A stretch of DNA of 64,000 nucleotides from Streptococcus infantis (GTDB lineage Bacteria > Bacillota > Bacilli > Lactobacillales > Streptococcaceae): the NCBI RefSeq assembly GCF_018499575.1, contig NZ_JAHDAP010000002.1, positions 248,001 through 312,000 of the forward strand, written 5' to 3'. Under the pieces are notes generated by a model, which was given only the letters and a program-made list of their open reading frames with translations, had not been told where the DNA came from and ran no database searches. Below, piece by piece: positions 45,806 to 55,847 of this stretch (its first letter is position 1; every line of letters begins with the position of its first letter). Made by a program: the position numbers and the translations under genes.

Positions 45806-47176
45806 ATGGAAGGAAGGGGTTTCTACAACGTAACTCTAGCGTTTATACAGAGTATACTGGTCAGTATATTAGCTTATATACTAATCTCTGTATCTGAAAC
45901 AGAAATTGTTGCAAAAACGGTTTTTGTTCTGTATTTTCTTCATTTTGCAGCCTTCTATATCAGTGGCTACGGTAAGGATTTTTTTAAACGTAGTCAATCC
46001 GCCGAATTGATAGAAATAGTAAAATACATCATCTTTTTTGCATTGCTGATTAGTTTTTCTAGTTTTTTTCTGAAAAATCAATTTGTGATTTCTAGAAGGG
46101 GTATGATTTACTTCCTGTCTTTGTACGGAGTGTTTAATTATTTTCTGAGTTTTGTTATCAAAAAATATTGGGTCCATTTTAACCATAATTTAAAGGGAAG
46201 TCGTAAAATCATTTTGATTACTGCGACATCTCGAATTGAGAAAGTGATAGACCGCTTGTTGACTGCAAGTGATGTTGGCGGAAAACTTGTTGCTGTAAGT
46301 GTACTAGATAAACCGGATTTTAAACACAGTAAAGTAACGGTTATTCCTCGAGAAAACCTCATTAATTATGCAACTCATGAGGTAGTAGACGAAGTATTTG
46401 TAAACCTACCTAGTGAGGATTATGATATCGGTAGCATTATTTCACAATTTGAAACAATGGGAATTGATGTTACAGTCAATCTAAATGCCTTTGATAAAAA
46501 TTTAGGTAGAAATAAGCAAATTCATGAGATGGCTGGTTTAAATGTAGTAACTTTTTCTACAAACTTATATAAACCGAGTCATATTATTGCCAAACGAATC
46601 ATTGATATTTTAGGAGCAATTGTTGGGCTAATCATTTGTGGACTTGTAAGTATAGTCCTTGTTCCAATGATTCGAAAAGATGGTGGACCAGCAATCTTTT
46701 CTCAAACCCGAGTCGGTAAAAATGGTCGCTATTTCACTTTTTATAAGTTCCGATCTATGAGGGTAGATGCGGAAGAAATCAAGCAACAATTGATGGATCA
46801 AAATACCATGCAAGGTGGTATGTTTAAAATGGATAATGATCCTCGAGTTACAGAAATTGGACGCTTTATACGTAAAACTAGTATTGACGAGTTGCCACAG
46901 TTTTGGAACGTACTGATTGGGGACATGAGCTTAGTAGGGACTCGCCCTCCAACGGTTGATGAATACGAAAAATACACACCTGAACAAAAACGCCGATTGA
47001 GTTTTAAACCAGGCATTACTGGGCTATGGCAAATTAGTGGTAGAAGTGGAATTACCAACTTTGACGATGTTGTCAAACTAGATGTAGCTTATATCGATGA
47101 TTGGACAATTTGGAAAGACTTCGAAATTTTATTAAAAACAGTAAAAGTAGTGTTGATGAGAGATGGAGCGAAATGA
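45806..47176 (+). CDS. wchA: Initiating undecaprenyl-phosphate sugar-1-P transferase
   Basis: The 456-residue PHPT has four N-terminal membrane segments, a CoA-binding-like middle domain and a fifth segment (about residues 255-280). The C-terminal catalytic domain includes FSQTRVGKNGRYFTFYKFRSM, DELPQFWNVLIGDMSLVGTRPP and FKPGITGLWQISGRS. WchA-type enzymes load glucose-1-phosphate on undecaprenyl phosphate to start each repeat unit. The N-terminal half looks more divergent than the catalytic half, so the sugar (Glc is usual) is not certain. Confidence 0.9.
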   Translation: MEGRGFYNVTLAFIQSILVSILAYILISVSETEIVAKTVFVLYFLHFAAFYISGYGKDFFKRSQSAELIEIVKYIIFFALLISFSSFFLKNQFVISRRGMIYFLSLYGVFNYFLSFVIKKYWVHFNHNLKGSRKIILITATSRIEKVIDRLLTASDVGGKLVAVSVLDKPDFKHSKVTVIPRENLINYATHEVVDEVFVNLPSEDYDIGSIISQFETMGIDVTVNLNAFDKNLGRNKQIHEMAGLNVVTFSTNLYKPSHIIAKRIIDILGAIVGLIICGLVSIVLVPMIRKDGGPAIFSQTRVGKNGRYFTFYKFRSMRVDAEEIKQQLMDQNTMQGGMFKMDNDPRVTEIGRFIRKTSIDELPQFWNVLIGDMSLVGTRPPTVDEYEKYTPEQKRRLSFKPGITGLWQISGRSGITNFDDVVKLDVAYIDDWTIWKDFEILLKTVKVVLMRDGAK

Positions 47177-47180
47177 TTCT

Positions 47181-47966
47181 ATGAATAAAGTGAGAGAAAT
47201 TCAATTAGGAGAGTTAACACTTTTAGAAAGTTATATCGATCTTTGTAAAAGACATGATTTGCGTTATTACGCCTTGGGTGGGACATTACTCGGTGCCATT
47301 CGTCATAAAGGATTTATCCCATGGGATGATGATATGGATTTAGGAATGCCTAGAAAAGATTATGAAAAATTCTTAACAATTTGTGAACAAGAGCTTCCTG
47401 AAAGTGTTATTTTAAGACTTCACGATGATAATCTAGGTAATACTTCGATTATGGATACTTCAATCCAAATTCAATTTGGTAATGAATGGTGTAGTCCTTT
47501 TATTGATATCTTTCCTTTAGATGGTTATCCAGAAGATGGAATCCATTACTGGTTGCATACGAATAAAATAAAATTCTATCGTGCTTTGTCTAAAATTTCT
47601 GTTATCGATCGTTTACATGAGAGAGATAGAGGCTCGTTCGAAAATGCGATTGTGAAAGTTTCAAAAGCCTTAAAACTAAATAAACTCTTAAACACTTCAA
47701 AAATTAATAAAAAATTACAAAGTATCATTAAACAATATGATTACGAGACTAGTACCATGGTTGGAAATGTCTTGGGTTCCTACCGTGAACGAGAACTCGC
47801 AAGAAAAGAAGTGTTCGGGGAACCGCAATTACTAGAGTTCGAAAACTTAAAAATTAGTTGTCATGCAAATCCCGATGAATATTTGACAAAAATATATGGT
47901 GACTACATGCAACTACCAAAAGAAGCTGAGCGTAAGGGCCATTTTGAGTCTACGTGGGGAGATTAA
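47181..47966 (+). CDS. LicD-family phosphotransferase
   Basis: The 261-residue protein has the LicD nucleotidyltransferase-like core YALGGTLLGAIRHKGF-IPWDDDMDLGMPR near the N-terminus and the downstream blocks SPFIDIFPLDGYPEDG and ARKEVFGEP. LicD enzymes transfer phosphocholine, and relatives transfer other phospho-alcohols, to sugars. Inside a capsule locus it predicts a phospho-substituted repeat unit. The ATG at 47181 was chosen: GGAGCG inside the wchA end serves as its ribosome site, and starting earlier would overlap wchA. Confidence 0.88.
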   Translation: MNKVREIQLGELTLLESYIDLCKRHDLRYYALGGTLLGAIRHKGFIPWDDDMDLGMPRKDYEKFLTICEQELPESVILRLHDDNLGNTSIMDTSIQIQFGNEWCSPFIDIFPLDGYPEDGIHYWLHTNKIKFYRALSKISVIDRLHERDRGSFENAIVKVSKALKLNKLLNTSKINKKLQSIIKQYDYETSTMVGNVLGSYRERELARKEVFGEPQLLEFENLKISCHANPDEYLTKIYGDYMQLPKEAERKGHFESTWGD

Positions 47967-47967
47967 A

Positions 47968-48708
47968 TTGAATAGTTTTGAATTAATGGGGGTCAGAATT
48001 GACCCCTTAACAATGGACGAAACTGTCCAAGCTGTTGAAAAATTTGTTATTGATCAACGTCCACTCCACTTAATGGGAGTGAATGCGGACAAAATAAATC
48101 AATGTCAAACAGATGAATCGATTAAAAAGATAGTGAATGATTCTGAAATTATTAACGCAGATGGAGCCTCGGTTGTTCTTGCTTCCCGTTTTTTGGGTTA
48201 TCAAGTTCCTGAGAGAGTCGCTGGGATTGATTTGATGCAAAGATTACTCCTTTTAGCCGATGAAAAGTCTTATTCAGTTTATTTTTTTGGTGCCAAGGAA
48301 GAAGTTTTAATAGACATGCTAGAAATTTTTAAGAAAGATTATCCAAATTTACGAGTTCTTGGACATCGTAATGGTTATTTTTCTGAAGAAGATGAATATG
48401 GCATTCAAGAAGACATTCGAGAGAAAAATCCAGATTTTGTTTTTGTTGGGATTACCTCTCCCAAGAAAGAATACATCATTCAAAAATTCATGGATCAAGG
48501 TGTTAATTCAGTCTTTATGGGAGTTGGAGGTAGTTTTGACGTTTTATCTGGCCATATTAAACGAGCTCCTTTATGGATGCAAAATGCGCATCTCGAGTGG
48601 CTGTTCCGAGTGGCAAATGAGCCTAGACGTCTCTTTAAACGTTATTTTGTAGGGAATGCTACTTTTATTAAGCGAGTTTTAGATGAAAAACGAAAATCGA
48701 AAAAATAA
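47968..48708 (+). CDS. WecG/TagA/CpsF-family glycosyltransferase (likely ManNAc)
   Basis: The 246-residue GT26 protein has the family blocks LMGVNADKINQCQTD, NADGASVVLASRFLG, VYFFGAKEEV, FVGITSPKKEYI and FMGVGGSFDVLSGHIKRAP. Characterised members transfer ManNAc or ManNAcA to a lipid-linked sugar. A UDP-GlcNAc 2-epimerase in the same operon makes ManNAc the obvious donor; in pneumococcal type 19F WchO plays this part. The proposed start is TTG, 2 bp after licD with GGGGAG upstream; an ATG six codons later is possible. It overlaps the next gene by 26 bp. Confidence 0.87.
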   Translation: MNSFELMGVRIDPLTMDETVQAVEKFVIDQRPLHLMGVNADKINQCQTDESIKKIVNDSEIINADGASVVLASRFLGYQVPERVAGIDLMQRLLLLADEKSYSVYFFGAKEEVLIDMLEIFKKDYPNLRVLGHRNGYFSEEDEYGIQEDIREKNPDFVFVGITSPKKEYIIQKFMDQGVNSVFMGVGGSFDVLSGHIKRAPLWMQNAHLEWLFRVANEPRRLFKRYFVGNATFIKRVLDEKRKSKK

Positions 48709-49768
48709 TATTTTACATATTTCACGTACCATGGATATTGGTGGTGCAGAGCGTATTGTTTACCAGTTGAGCACGGACCTGAAAGAAGAGTTTGATAGTG
48801 TTCATGTGGCGTCTACGGGTGGACTATGGGAGAGCGAACTTGCTGCCAAAGGCATTCAACACCATAAAATTCTTGATATCGATAGTAAAAATCCTCTGAC
48901 AGTATTAAAGCTTTTAACTAGCATCCGTCAAATAATCAAAGAGAATGATATTTCTATAGTCCACACTCACCATCGTATGGCTGCTTTTTATATCCGTTTA
49001 TTAAAATTCGTTCATCCCAAATTGATACACGTTTATACAGCCCATAATGTCTTTAAAGATAAACTGCCTCTATATAAATTTGCTTTAAAAAACGCTAAAA
49101 GTGTAGCAGTAGGTGAGGCAGTAAATAAAAACCTAAAAGAAGACGTAGGTATTACTGATAGCAGGGTTATTTATAATGGAGTCGTTTTAAAAGAAACGGA
49201 TGACCAGGTCGATGAGATTATCAGTTATGGTGGGATTAAACTTGGCTGTATTGCTAGGTTATCTGAGCAAAAAGGCTTGACTTATCTCCTTGATGCTATG
49301 TCTTTATTGACTGTTAAGGATATTCGGTTGTTTATTGTTGGTGATGGTGAGCTTAGAAATGAACTTGAGAATAAGGTTAAAGAGCTACATCTTCAAGATT
49401 CTGTAACTTTTTTAGGATATCGCAAGGATATCGTCGAATGTATCAATAGTTTTGATTTTTTAGTCTCATCGTCTCTATTTGAGGGGTTGGCTTTAAATGT
49501 AATTGAAGCCTTTATGAATGCTAAAACCATGGTAGCTTCAGATATTCCAGGTATTAACGAAATTGTAACAAATAAAAATGGGATTCTAGTTCCAGCAAAA
49601 GACCCTGCTGCTCTGGCATCTGCTATTGATAAATTAGCTACAGACGCAACATTAAGACAGGAACTTGCTAGCCAAGCAAAAAAAGACTATGAAAATAAAT
49701 ATAGTTATCCTTTATTTTTGGATAACTATAGGAAATTGTATAGAGAACTAAAGGGAGAACCAAAATGA
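48683..49768 (+). CDS. GT4-family glycosyltransferase
   Basis: The 361-residue GT-B enzyme has an N-terminal domain starting ILHISRTMDIGGAERIVYQLS and a C-terminal donor domain. The latter has RLSEQKGLTYLLDAM, IVGDGELRNELE and the nucleotide-sugar motif SSLFEGLALNVIEAF (EX7E type). It is a retaining transferase adding one sugar of the repeat unit; donor and linkage are not predictable. It overlaps both neighbours by a few bases. Confidence 0.9.
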   Translation: MKNENRKNNILHISRTMDIGGAERIVYQLSTDLKEEFDSVHVASTGGLWESELAAKGIQHHKILDIDSKNPLTVLKLLTSIRQIIKENDISIVHTHHRMAAFYIRLLKFVHPKLIHVYTAHNVFKDKLPLYKFALKNAKSVAVGEAVNKNLKEDVGITDSRVIYNGVVLKETDDQVDEIISYGGIKLGCIARLSEQKGLTYLLDAMSLLTVKDIRLFIVGDGELRNELENKVKELHLQDSVTFLGYRKDIVECINSFDFLVSSSLFEGLALNVIEAFMNAKTMVASDIPGINEIVTNKNGILVPAKDPAALASAIDKLATDATLRQELASQAKKDYENKYSYPLFLDNYRKLYRELKGEPK

Positions 49769-50853
49769 AAAAAGTAATGTTGGTTTTTGGGACACGTCCA
49801 GAAGCAATAAAAATGTGTCCGTTAGTAAATGAGTTGAAGGAAAATGATTCAATCAAGACTATTGTCTGTGTAACTGGACAACATAAGGAAATGCTGGAGC
49901 AAGTTTTGGATGTCTTTAAGGTCGTTCCTGATTATGATTTGGGGATTATGAAGGCCAATCAAACTCTCTTTACAATTACGACTAGTATTCTAGATAAGAT
50001 CCAAGCTGTACTTGAACAAGAAAATCCTGATATTGTTCTGGTCCATGGGGATACCAGTACAACATTTGCCACAGCCTTAGCTGCCTTTTATATGGGAATA
50101 AAAGTTGGTCACGTGGAAGCAGGGTTGCGAACATACAATCTTCAAAGTCCATTCCCTGAGGAGTTTAACCGTCAAACGACTTCAATTATAGCAGATTACC
50201 ATTTTGCACCGACTGAAGTTGCCAAAGAAAATCTTTTAAAAGAAGGAAGAAAGAATATCTTTGTAACCGGGAATACCGTTATTGATGCTTTGAATACAAC
50301 TGTTCAAGAGGACTATGACCATCCAATTTTAGAATGGGCCAAGGGTAGCAAATTGATTATGCTGACAGCTCACAGACGTGAAAACCTTGGGCAACCAATG
50401 GAAAATATGTTTAATGCTGTCAATCGTATTTTAAATGAATTTGAAGATGTTAAGGTTGTTTATCCAATTCATAAGAACCCAAAAGTTCGTGAGTTGGCAA
50501 GTAAAGTCTTTGGGGATAGTGAACGCATGAAGATCATTGAACCTTTAGAAGTTATTGATTTCCATAATTTTATGAACCAAAGCTACATGATTTTAACAGA
50601 TTCTGGTGGTGTGCAGGAAGAGGCTCCATCCTTAGGGAAGCCTGTTTTAGTCATGCGAGATACAACAGAGCGTCCGGAGGGGATTGCTGCTGGAACATTA
50701 AAATTAGTGGGTACGGATGAAGAAAATATTTATACGAATTTTAAACTACTTTTAGAAAACCAAACAGAATATAACAAGATGAGTAAGGCTAGCAACCCAT
50801 ACGGAGATGGAAAAGCTTGTGAAAGAATCGTCGATATTATTTTGGAAGGATAG
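49765..50853 (+). CDS. mnaA: UDP-GlcNAc 2-epimerase (non-hydrolysing)
   Basis: The 362-residue enzyme interconverts UDP-GlcNAc and UDP-ManNAc. It shows VFGTRPEAIKMCPLV at the start, VHGDTSTTFATALAAFY, GHVEAGLRTYNLQSPFPEEFNRQ, LTAHRRENLG and TDSGGVQEEAPSLGKP, all typical of WecB/MnaA. It supplies the donor for the GT26 enzyme two genes upstream and draws on the GlmS pathway. Its start overlaps the GT4 stop (ATGA). Confidence 0.95.
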   Translation: MKKVMLVFGTRPEAIKMCPLVNELKENDSIKTIVCVTGQHKEMLEQVLDVFKVVPDYDLGIMKANQTLFTITTSILDKIQAVLEQENPDIVLVHGDTSTTFATALAAFYMGIKVGHVEAGLRTYNLQSPFPEEFNRQTTSIIADYHFAPTEVAKENLLKEGRKNIFVTGNTVIDALNTTVQEDYDHPILEWAKGSKLIMLTAHRRENLGQPMENMFNAVNRILNEFEDVKVVYPIHKNPKVRELASKVFGDSERMKIIEPLEVIDFHNFMNQSYMILTDSGGVQEEAPSLGKPVLVMRDTTERPEGIAAGTLKLVGTDEENIYTNFKLLLENQTEYNKMSKASNPYGDGKACERIVDIILEG

Positions 50854-50858
50854 GGATA

Positions 50859-51824
50859 ATGGATAAGGTTTCTATTATTGTACCAGTATACAATGTCGAA
50901 GATTGCTTAAGCTATTGTGTGGACAGTCTAAGACAACAGACCTATAAAAATATAGAAATTATACTGGTAGACGATGGTTCTACAGATTCTTCAGGAGAAA
51001 TTTGTGACCAATATGCTCGAGAAGATGACAGAATAAAAGTTCTGCATATTGAAAATGGGGGATTGTCCAATGCCCGCAATACTGGGGTAAAAGAATCTTC
51101 AACAGATTGGATTGTTTTCATTGATTCAGACGATTATTATGACCATAGAGCCATTGAATATTTAGTAAAACTTAGAGATAAGTATAGAGTTGATCTTGTA
51201 GCAACTCCAGTGATTGAAGTTAGAAACTATGAAAATAGTGATTTCCTAGGAGATTTCAGAGAGAAATATTCTGGAAAATTAGATCGTCGAACAGCTTTAG
51301 AACAAATGTTTTATGGAAATTATGTTGGGACACATTCAGGTGGTAAACTATATAAGAAAGAAATCTTATTAAGGTTTCCATATCCTAATGGGATGTTGTA
51401 TGAAGATTTATCTCTTGCTTATGAGCATATTGCTTCCTGTGAAAATATTGCTGTTAGTGCTCTAAATCTTTATAAATACTATCGAAGACCAGGAAGTATT
51501 GTAAATTCTAAGTATAGTGATCGTCTCTTAGATTTTTACAAGGCAATGGAATGGAATAGAAGCTATATCGAACGAGACTATCCTAATGATCAGGAAATGA
51601 GAAGGGCTTTAAATGTTCGCTATGTTTTTAATGGTCTGCATATTATACATGCTATGCTTAGTTCAGATATGTATGCTGAAGTTAATAAAATTAGAAAAGA
51701 ATACATTCAATATTTCAAAGATGTTATTCTGAATTCAAATGTTACAAGGAAAAATAAAGTGAAATACTTGATGCTTTTGGTTTCTCCAAAACTGTATGAA
51801 AAAATTAGAGAGAAGATGAGTTAG
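50859..51824 (+). CDS. GT2-family glycosyltransferase
   Basis: The 321-residue GT-A protein has VSIIVPVYNVEDCLSYCVDSL at the N-terminus, VDDGSTDSSGEICDQYA, the acceptor-region block GGLSNARNTGV and the metal-binding FIDSDDYY, and the C-terminal LYEDLSLAYE catalytic segment. It is an inverting enzyme that should add one sugar of the repeat; the donor is unknown. It lies 5 bp after mnaA and 6 bp before wzx. Confidence 0.92.
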   Translation: MDKVSIIVPVYNVEDCLSYCVDSLRQQTYKNIEIILVDDGSTDSSGEICDQYAREDDRIKVLHIENGGLSNARNTGVKESSTDWIVFIDSDDYYDHRAIEYLVKLRDKYRVDLVATPVIEVRNYENSDFLGDFREKYSGKLDRRTALEQMFYGNYVGTHSGGKLYKKEILLRFPYPNGMLYEDLSLAYEHIASCENIAVSALNLYKYYRRPGSIVNSKYSDRLLDFYKAMEWNRSYIERDYPNDQEMRRALNVRYVFNGLHIIHAMLSSDMYAEVNKIRKEYIQYFKDVILNSNVTRKNKVKYLMLLVSPKLYEKIREKMS

Positions 51825-51830
51825 GTAAGA

Positions 51831-53246
51831 ATGAAGGTTTTAAAAAATTATGCATATAATCTCTCTTACCAGCTACTAGTGATAATTCTTCCTATTATAA
51901 CAACACCTTATGTAACTAGGGTATTTAGTTCAACTGATTTAGGTACTTATGGTTATTTCAATTCAATTGTAACCTACTTTATTTTATTGGCGACATTGGG
52001 TGTGGCCAATTATGGTACAAAAGAAATTTCAGGCCATCGTAAAGATATCAGAAAAAACTTTTGGGGCATATACACCTTGCAGTTTGGTGCGACCATTCTG
52101 TCGATATGCTTATACATTCTCTTATGTATGTCCTTGTCATTTATGCAAAATCCCGTTGCATATATTTTGGGCTTGAGTCTGGTATCTAAAGGGATGGATA
52201 TCTCCTGGTTATTTCAAGGGTTAGAGGATTTTCGCAAGATAACAGTTAGAAATATTACTGTTAAACTGGTCGGTGTCATTTCAATCTTCTTATTTGTAAA
52301 ATCAGCAAATGATTTATATCTTTATGTGTTTTTGCTAACAATATTTGAATTATTGGGGCAGTTTAGTATGTGGTTGCCAGCTAGAGAATTTATCGGGAAA
52401 CCACATTTTGATTGGTCCTATGCTAAACAACACTTGAAACCAGTTGTTCTCTTGTTTTTGCCACAAATAGCTATTTCGCTATATGTTACTTTGGATCGTA
52501 CTATGCTAGGGGCATTAGCCTCAACTAAAGACGTCGGAATTTATGACCAAGCCTTAAAATTGGTCAATATTTTGCTTACACTAGTGACTTCGTTAGGAAG
52601 CGTAATGCTTCCTCGTGTTGCCAATCTCCTATCAACTGGAGATCACAAGGCTGTAAACAAAATGCATCAGATGTCTTTCTTAATATACAATTTAGTCATT
52701 TTTCCTATAATAGCAGGAATGTTAATTGTTAATGATGATTTCGTGCAATTTTTCTTAGGACAGGATTTCCAAGATGCTAAATATGCGATAGCAATTATGA
52801 TTTTTAGAATGTTCTTTATTGGCTGGACAAATATTATGGGTATTCAAATCTTGATTCCACATAATAAAAATAAAGAATTTATGATTTCGACAACTATTCC
52901 AGCTATTGTGAGTGTCGGTTTAAATTTATTATTACTACCTAAATTAGGTTATATCGGAGCAGCCATTGTTTCTGTATTAACAGAAGCCTTAGTATGGGCT
53001 ATTCAACTGTATTTTACAAGAAACTATTTAAAGGAAGTGCCTCTTCTTGCTTCGACAGTTAAAATTATAGGAGCATCAGCTCTCATGTACGGTGTACTAT
53101 TCGTTGTAAAAACTACAGTGAATTTTACGCCTGTTATAAATGTTATGGTATTTGCTACAATAGGAGCGATACTTTACATTTTTCAAATACTATTCTTAAA
53201 GGTAATTAGTCCAAAAGAGTTGAAACAGCAGTTATTGAATAAGTGA
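51831..53246 (+). CDS. wzx: Polysaccharide flippase
   Basis: The 471-residue membrane protein of the PST/MATE class has 12-14 predicted segments and the family signature at the N-terminus (NYAYNLSYQLLVIILPIITTPYVTRV). It also shows LDRTMLGALASTKDVGIYDQALK. It moves lipid-linked repeat units across the membrane. It is the last gene of the tightly packed first half of the locus; a 213-bp gap follows. Confidence 0.92.
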   Translation: MKVLKNYAYNLSYQLLVIILPIITTPYVTRVFSSTDLGTYGYFNSIVTYFILLATLGVANYGTKEISGHRKDIRKNFWGIYTLQFGATILSICLYILLCMSLSFMQNPVAYILGLSLVSKGMDISWLFQGLEDFRKITVRNITVKLVGVISIFLFVKSANDLYLYVFLLTIFELLGQFSMWLPAREFIGKPHFDWSYAKQHLKPVVLLFLPQIAISLYVTLDRTMLGALASTKDVGIYDQALKLVNILLTLVTSLGSVMLPRVANLLSTGDHKAVNKMHQMSFLIYNLVIFPIIAGMLIVNDDFVQFFLGQDFQDAKYAIAIMIFRMFFIGWTNIMGIQILIPHNKNKEFMISTTIPAIVSVGLNLLLLPKLGYIGAAIVSVLTEALVWAIQLYFTRNYLKEVPLLASTVKIIGASALMYGVLFVVKTTVNFTPVINVMVFATIGAILYIFQILFLKVISPKELKQQLLNK

Positions 53247-53459
53247 AATTGAATGAATAGAAAATTTCAGTAGCTTATAGTCTTATTGTAAAATGAATTC
53301 TTGTATAGATTAAATTCGCTTTGGTTGATTAAATAGTTAGGAAAGGGAGGATAGAAGAGTATAAGTGAACTAGAAGATTAAAGAAATATTATTTTTTCTC
53401 ATTCAATTTGATATTTCTTTTTCTTATAATTCACACTGTATGATTCTTTTTCAAAAAAT
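53247..53459. other. Gap before wzy with a hairpin
   Basis: This very A+T-rich gap holds AAAGAAATAT (53380-53389) and ATATTTCTTT (53411-53420), a perfect 10-bp stem followed by T-rich DNA: a likely partial terminator. I see no gene or transposase remnant. Confidence 0.55.
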
Positions 53460-54608
53460 ATGATAAAAATTAAATTTGAAAACCTACTAGTCAGCATTGT
53501 TGTATCTGTAGTGGTATTTTTTAATACCATATCAACTACGATGCTGGATAGGACTTTTTTTCAAGTCAAAGTAAATTTCCTATTTTTGGTTGTATTACTT
53601 TTAGGGCTTCGTTTTTTGTATAAAATGCGGGTCTCATACAAATATCTAATACTTTCTACTCTGTTGTTGCTTTCGGGGATTTTAGTGTATTTTCAAACGC
53701 ACAGGCTTAATTTTCTAGTCTATTCGATGCTACTAGTCCTTTTGGTTAATGTGGATATGAAAGTAGTTTTGAGGAACTATGTAATTGTAGCTGGTATTCT
53801 CGTAGTTGGAGTTTTTCTTTTATCGCTGGTTGGCATGATTCCTAACCTGCAATATAATCGTGCAGGTGTTATTCGGAATTCGTTTGGGTTTATTTATCCT
53901 ACTGACTTTGCATCACATTGCTTCTATCTATTTATAGCAATTTCTTATCTTTTAAAAGATAAATTAATATGGACCAGATCTCTGTTTGGTGTCTTGCTAT
54001 CCGCCTTTATTATAAAATACTGTGATGCGCGTTTAAATGCTTTATCAATCTTGTTAGCGACAGCTATTTTTATGTATTTTTATTATAGCAACGGGAAAAA
54101 ATTAAAAATATTTGCCTTGTTACCTTATTCGGTTGTTGTATTCGCTTCAGTTGTTACCTATTTGTCATACAAGTTTTCTTGGTCTAATCCATTTTTGGTA
54201 TCGGTAAACAAATTAATCACGGGAAGGCTAGCTCTAGGTAGGAATGCATTTGATACATTTGGAGTTCATCTATTTGGGACGAGAAACGTTCAATTTATAG
54301 GATCAGGTGGAAAAACAGAATCTGTAATAGGGTATAACTATGTAGATTCCTCTTATGTGCAGATGTTATTTACATATGGAATAGTGCCTGTAGTTCTATT
54401 GATAATCATTTATGTTGTCGCCTCAAGGAAACAGTATAAGGATGGTCAATATTTATTAGTTGCAATTTTATCATTGATTGCTTTTAACTGTATGATTGAA
54501 GCCTTTTGGTTTGTTCCTACATATAATATATTCATGTTTTTGCTATTTACAACAAATACCTTTAGCAAAAAAGAATCAAATGATATTGTTGCATCAAATG
54601 AGACTTAG
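53460..54608 (+). CDS. wzy: Polysaccharide polymerase
   Basis: The 382-residue membrane protein has 10-12 predicted segments and one large outer loop (about residues 245-300, with RNVQFIGSGGKTES and YNYVDSSYVQMLF), the topology of Wzy polymerases, which join repeat units outside the membrane. Sequence gives no closer match, as is normal for Wzy. The ATG has no recognisable ribosome site, only A's and T's, and lies behind a hairpin. It is the only such candidate in the locus, so the assignment is secure by elimination. Confidence 0.82.
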   Translation: MIKIKFENLLVSIVVSVVVFFNTISTTMLDRTFFQVKVNFLFLVVLLLGLRFLYKMRVSYKYLILSTLLLLSGILVYFQTHRLNFLVYSMLLVLLVNVDMKVVLRNYVIVAGILVVGVFLLSLVGMIPNLQYNRAGVIRNSFGFIYPTDFASHCFYLFIAISYLLKDKLIWTRSLFGVLLSAFIIKYCDARLNALSILLATAIFMYFYYSNGKKLKIFALLPYSVVVFASVVTYLSYKFSWSNPFLVSVNKLITGRLALGRNAFDTFGVHLFGTRNVQFIGSGGKTESVIGYNYVDSSYVQMLFTYGIVPVVLLIIIYVVASRKQYKDGQYLLVAILSLIAFNCMIEAFWFVPTYNIFMFLLFTTNTFSKKESNDIVASNET

Positions 54609-54734
54609 CTTTAGTACTAAATTTTAGGCGGGTCTAATACATGAAATGATACCTTTCTAAAAAAGTAACTAACCTTTGCTGATCCTGAGTCGGCATTAAT
54701 AAGAAATTGTAGAGTTTATTAACGGAGTTTTAAT

Positions 54735-55832
54735 ATGTATGACTATTTAATCGTTGGAGCAGGTTTGTCTGGAGCAATCTTTGCACACGAAGCTACAAAA
54801 CGTGGCAAAAAAGTAAAAGTGATTGACAAGCGTGATCACATCGGTGGAAACATCTACTGTGAAAATGTTGAGGGCATCAATGTTCACAAGTATGGTGCCC
54901 ACATTTTCCATACTTCCAACAAAAAAGTGTGGGATTATGTCAATCAGTTTGCTGAGTTTAACAACTATATCAACTCACCAGTGGCTAACTACAAGGGGAA
55001 CCTTTATAATCTTCCTTTCAACATGAATACCTTCTACGCTATGTGGGGGACCAAGACTCCCCAAGAAGTCAAAGACAAGATTGCCGAGCAAACGGCTGAT
55101 ATGAAAGATGTTGAGCCTAAAAACTTGGAAGAACAAGCCATCAAGTTGATTGGTCCGGACATCTATGAAAAATTGATCAAGGGCTATACAGAAAAACAAT
55201 GGGGACGTTCTGCAATAGACCTTCCTCCGTTTATCATCAAGCGCCTTCCAGTGCGTTTGACCTTTGATAACAACTACTTTAACGATCGTTACCAAGGGAT
55301 TCCAATCGGTGGCTACAACGTCATCATCGAAAACATGTTAGGCGATGTAGAAGTAGAGCTTGGGGTTGATTTCTTTGCTAATCGTGAAGAGCTGGAAAAA
55401 TCAGCTGATAAAGTTGTCTTTACAGGCATGATTGACCAGTACTTTGACTATAAGCATGGAGAGTTGGAATACCGCAGCCTGCGTTTTGAACACGAAATCT
55501 TGGATGAGGAAAATTATCAAGGGAATGCTGTAGTCAACTATACCGAGCGTGAGATTCCTTATACTCGTATCATCGAGCACAAGCATTTCGAGTATGGTAC
55601 TCAACCGAAGACGGTTATCACTCGTGAGTACCCTGCTGATTGGAAACGTGGAGACGAACCATATTACCCAATCAACGATGAAAAGAACAACGCTATGTTT
55701 GCTAAGTATCAAGAAGAAGCAGCCAAAAATGACAAGGTCATCTTCTGTGGACGCCTAGCAGACTATAAATACTACGATATGCACGTGGTCATTGAGCGTG
55801 CTTTGGAAGTCGTAGCAAATGAATTTGATTGA
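54735..55832 (+). CDS. glf: UDP-galactopyranose mutase
   Basis: This FAD enzyme makes UDP-galactofuranose. The 365-residue protein has the nucleotide-binding start YDYLIVGAGLSGAIFAHEA, IGGNIYCENVEGINVHKYGAHIFHT, the YTEKQWGR segment and the C-terminal GRLADYKYYDMHVVIERAL. It implies Galf in the polymer. Base composition is less A+T-rich than wzy upstream, so a recombination boundary in the 126-bp gap is plausible. Confidence 0.97.
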   Translation: MYDYLIVGAGLSGAIFAHEATKRGKKVKVIDKRDHIGGNIYCENVEGINVHKYGAHIFHTSNKKVWDYVNQFAEFNNYINSPVANYKGNLYNLPFNMNTFYAMWGTKTPQEVKDKIAEQTADMKDVEPKNLEEQAIKLIGPDIYEKLIKGYTEKQWGRSAIDLPPFIIKRLPVRLTFDNNYFNDRYQGIPIGGYNVIIENMLGDVEVELGVDFFANREELEKSADKVVFTGMIDQYFDYKHGELEYRSLRFEHEILDEENYQGNAVVNYTEREIPYTRIIEHKHFEYGTQPKTVITREYPADWKRGDEPYYPINDEKNNAMFAKYQEEAAKNDKVIFCGRLADYKYYDMHVVIERALEVVANEFD

Positions 55833-55847
55833 AAGAAACAGAGATCC

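Noticed and set aside
53247-53459. Possible insertion-sequence remnant in the capsule locus gap
   Set aside because: No transposase fragment, terminal inverted repeats or target duplication could be seen.
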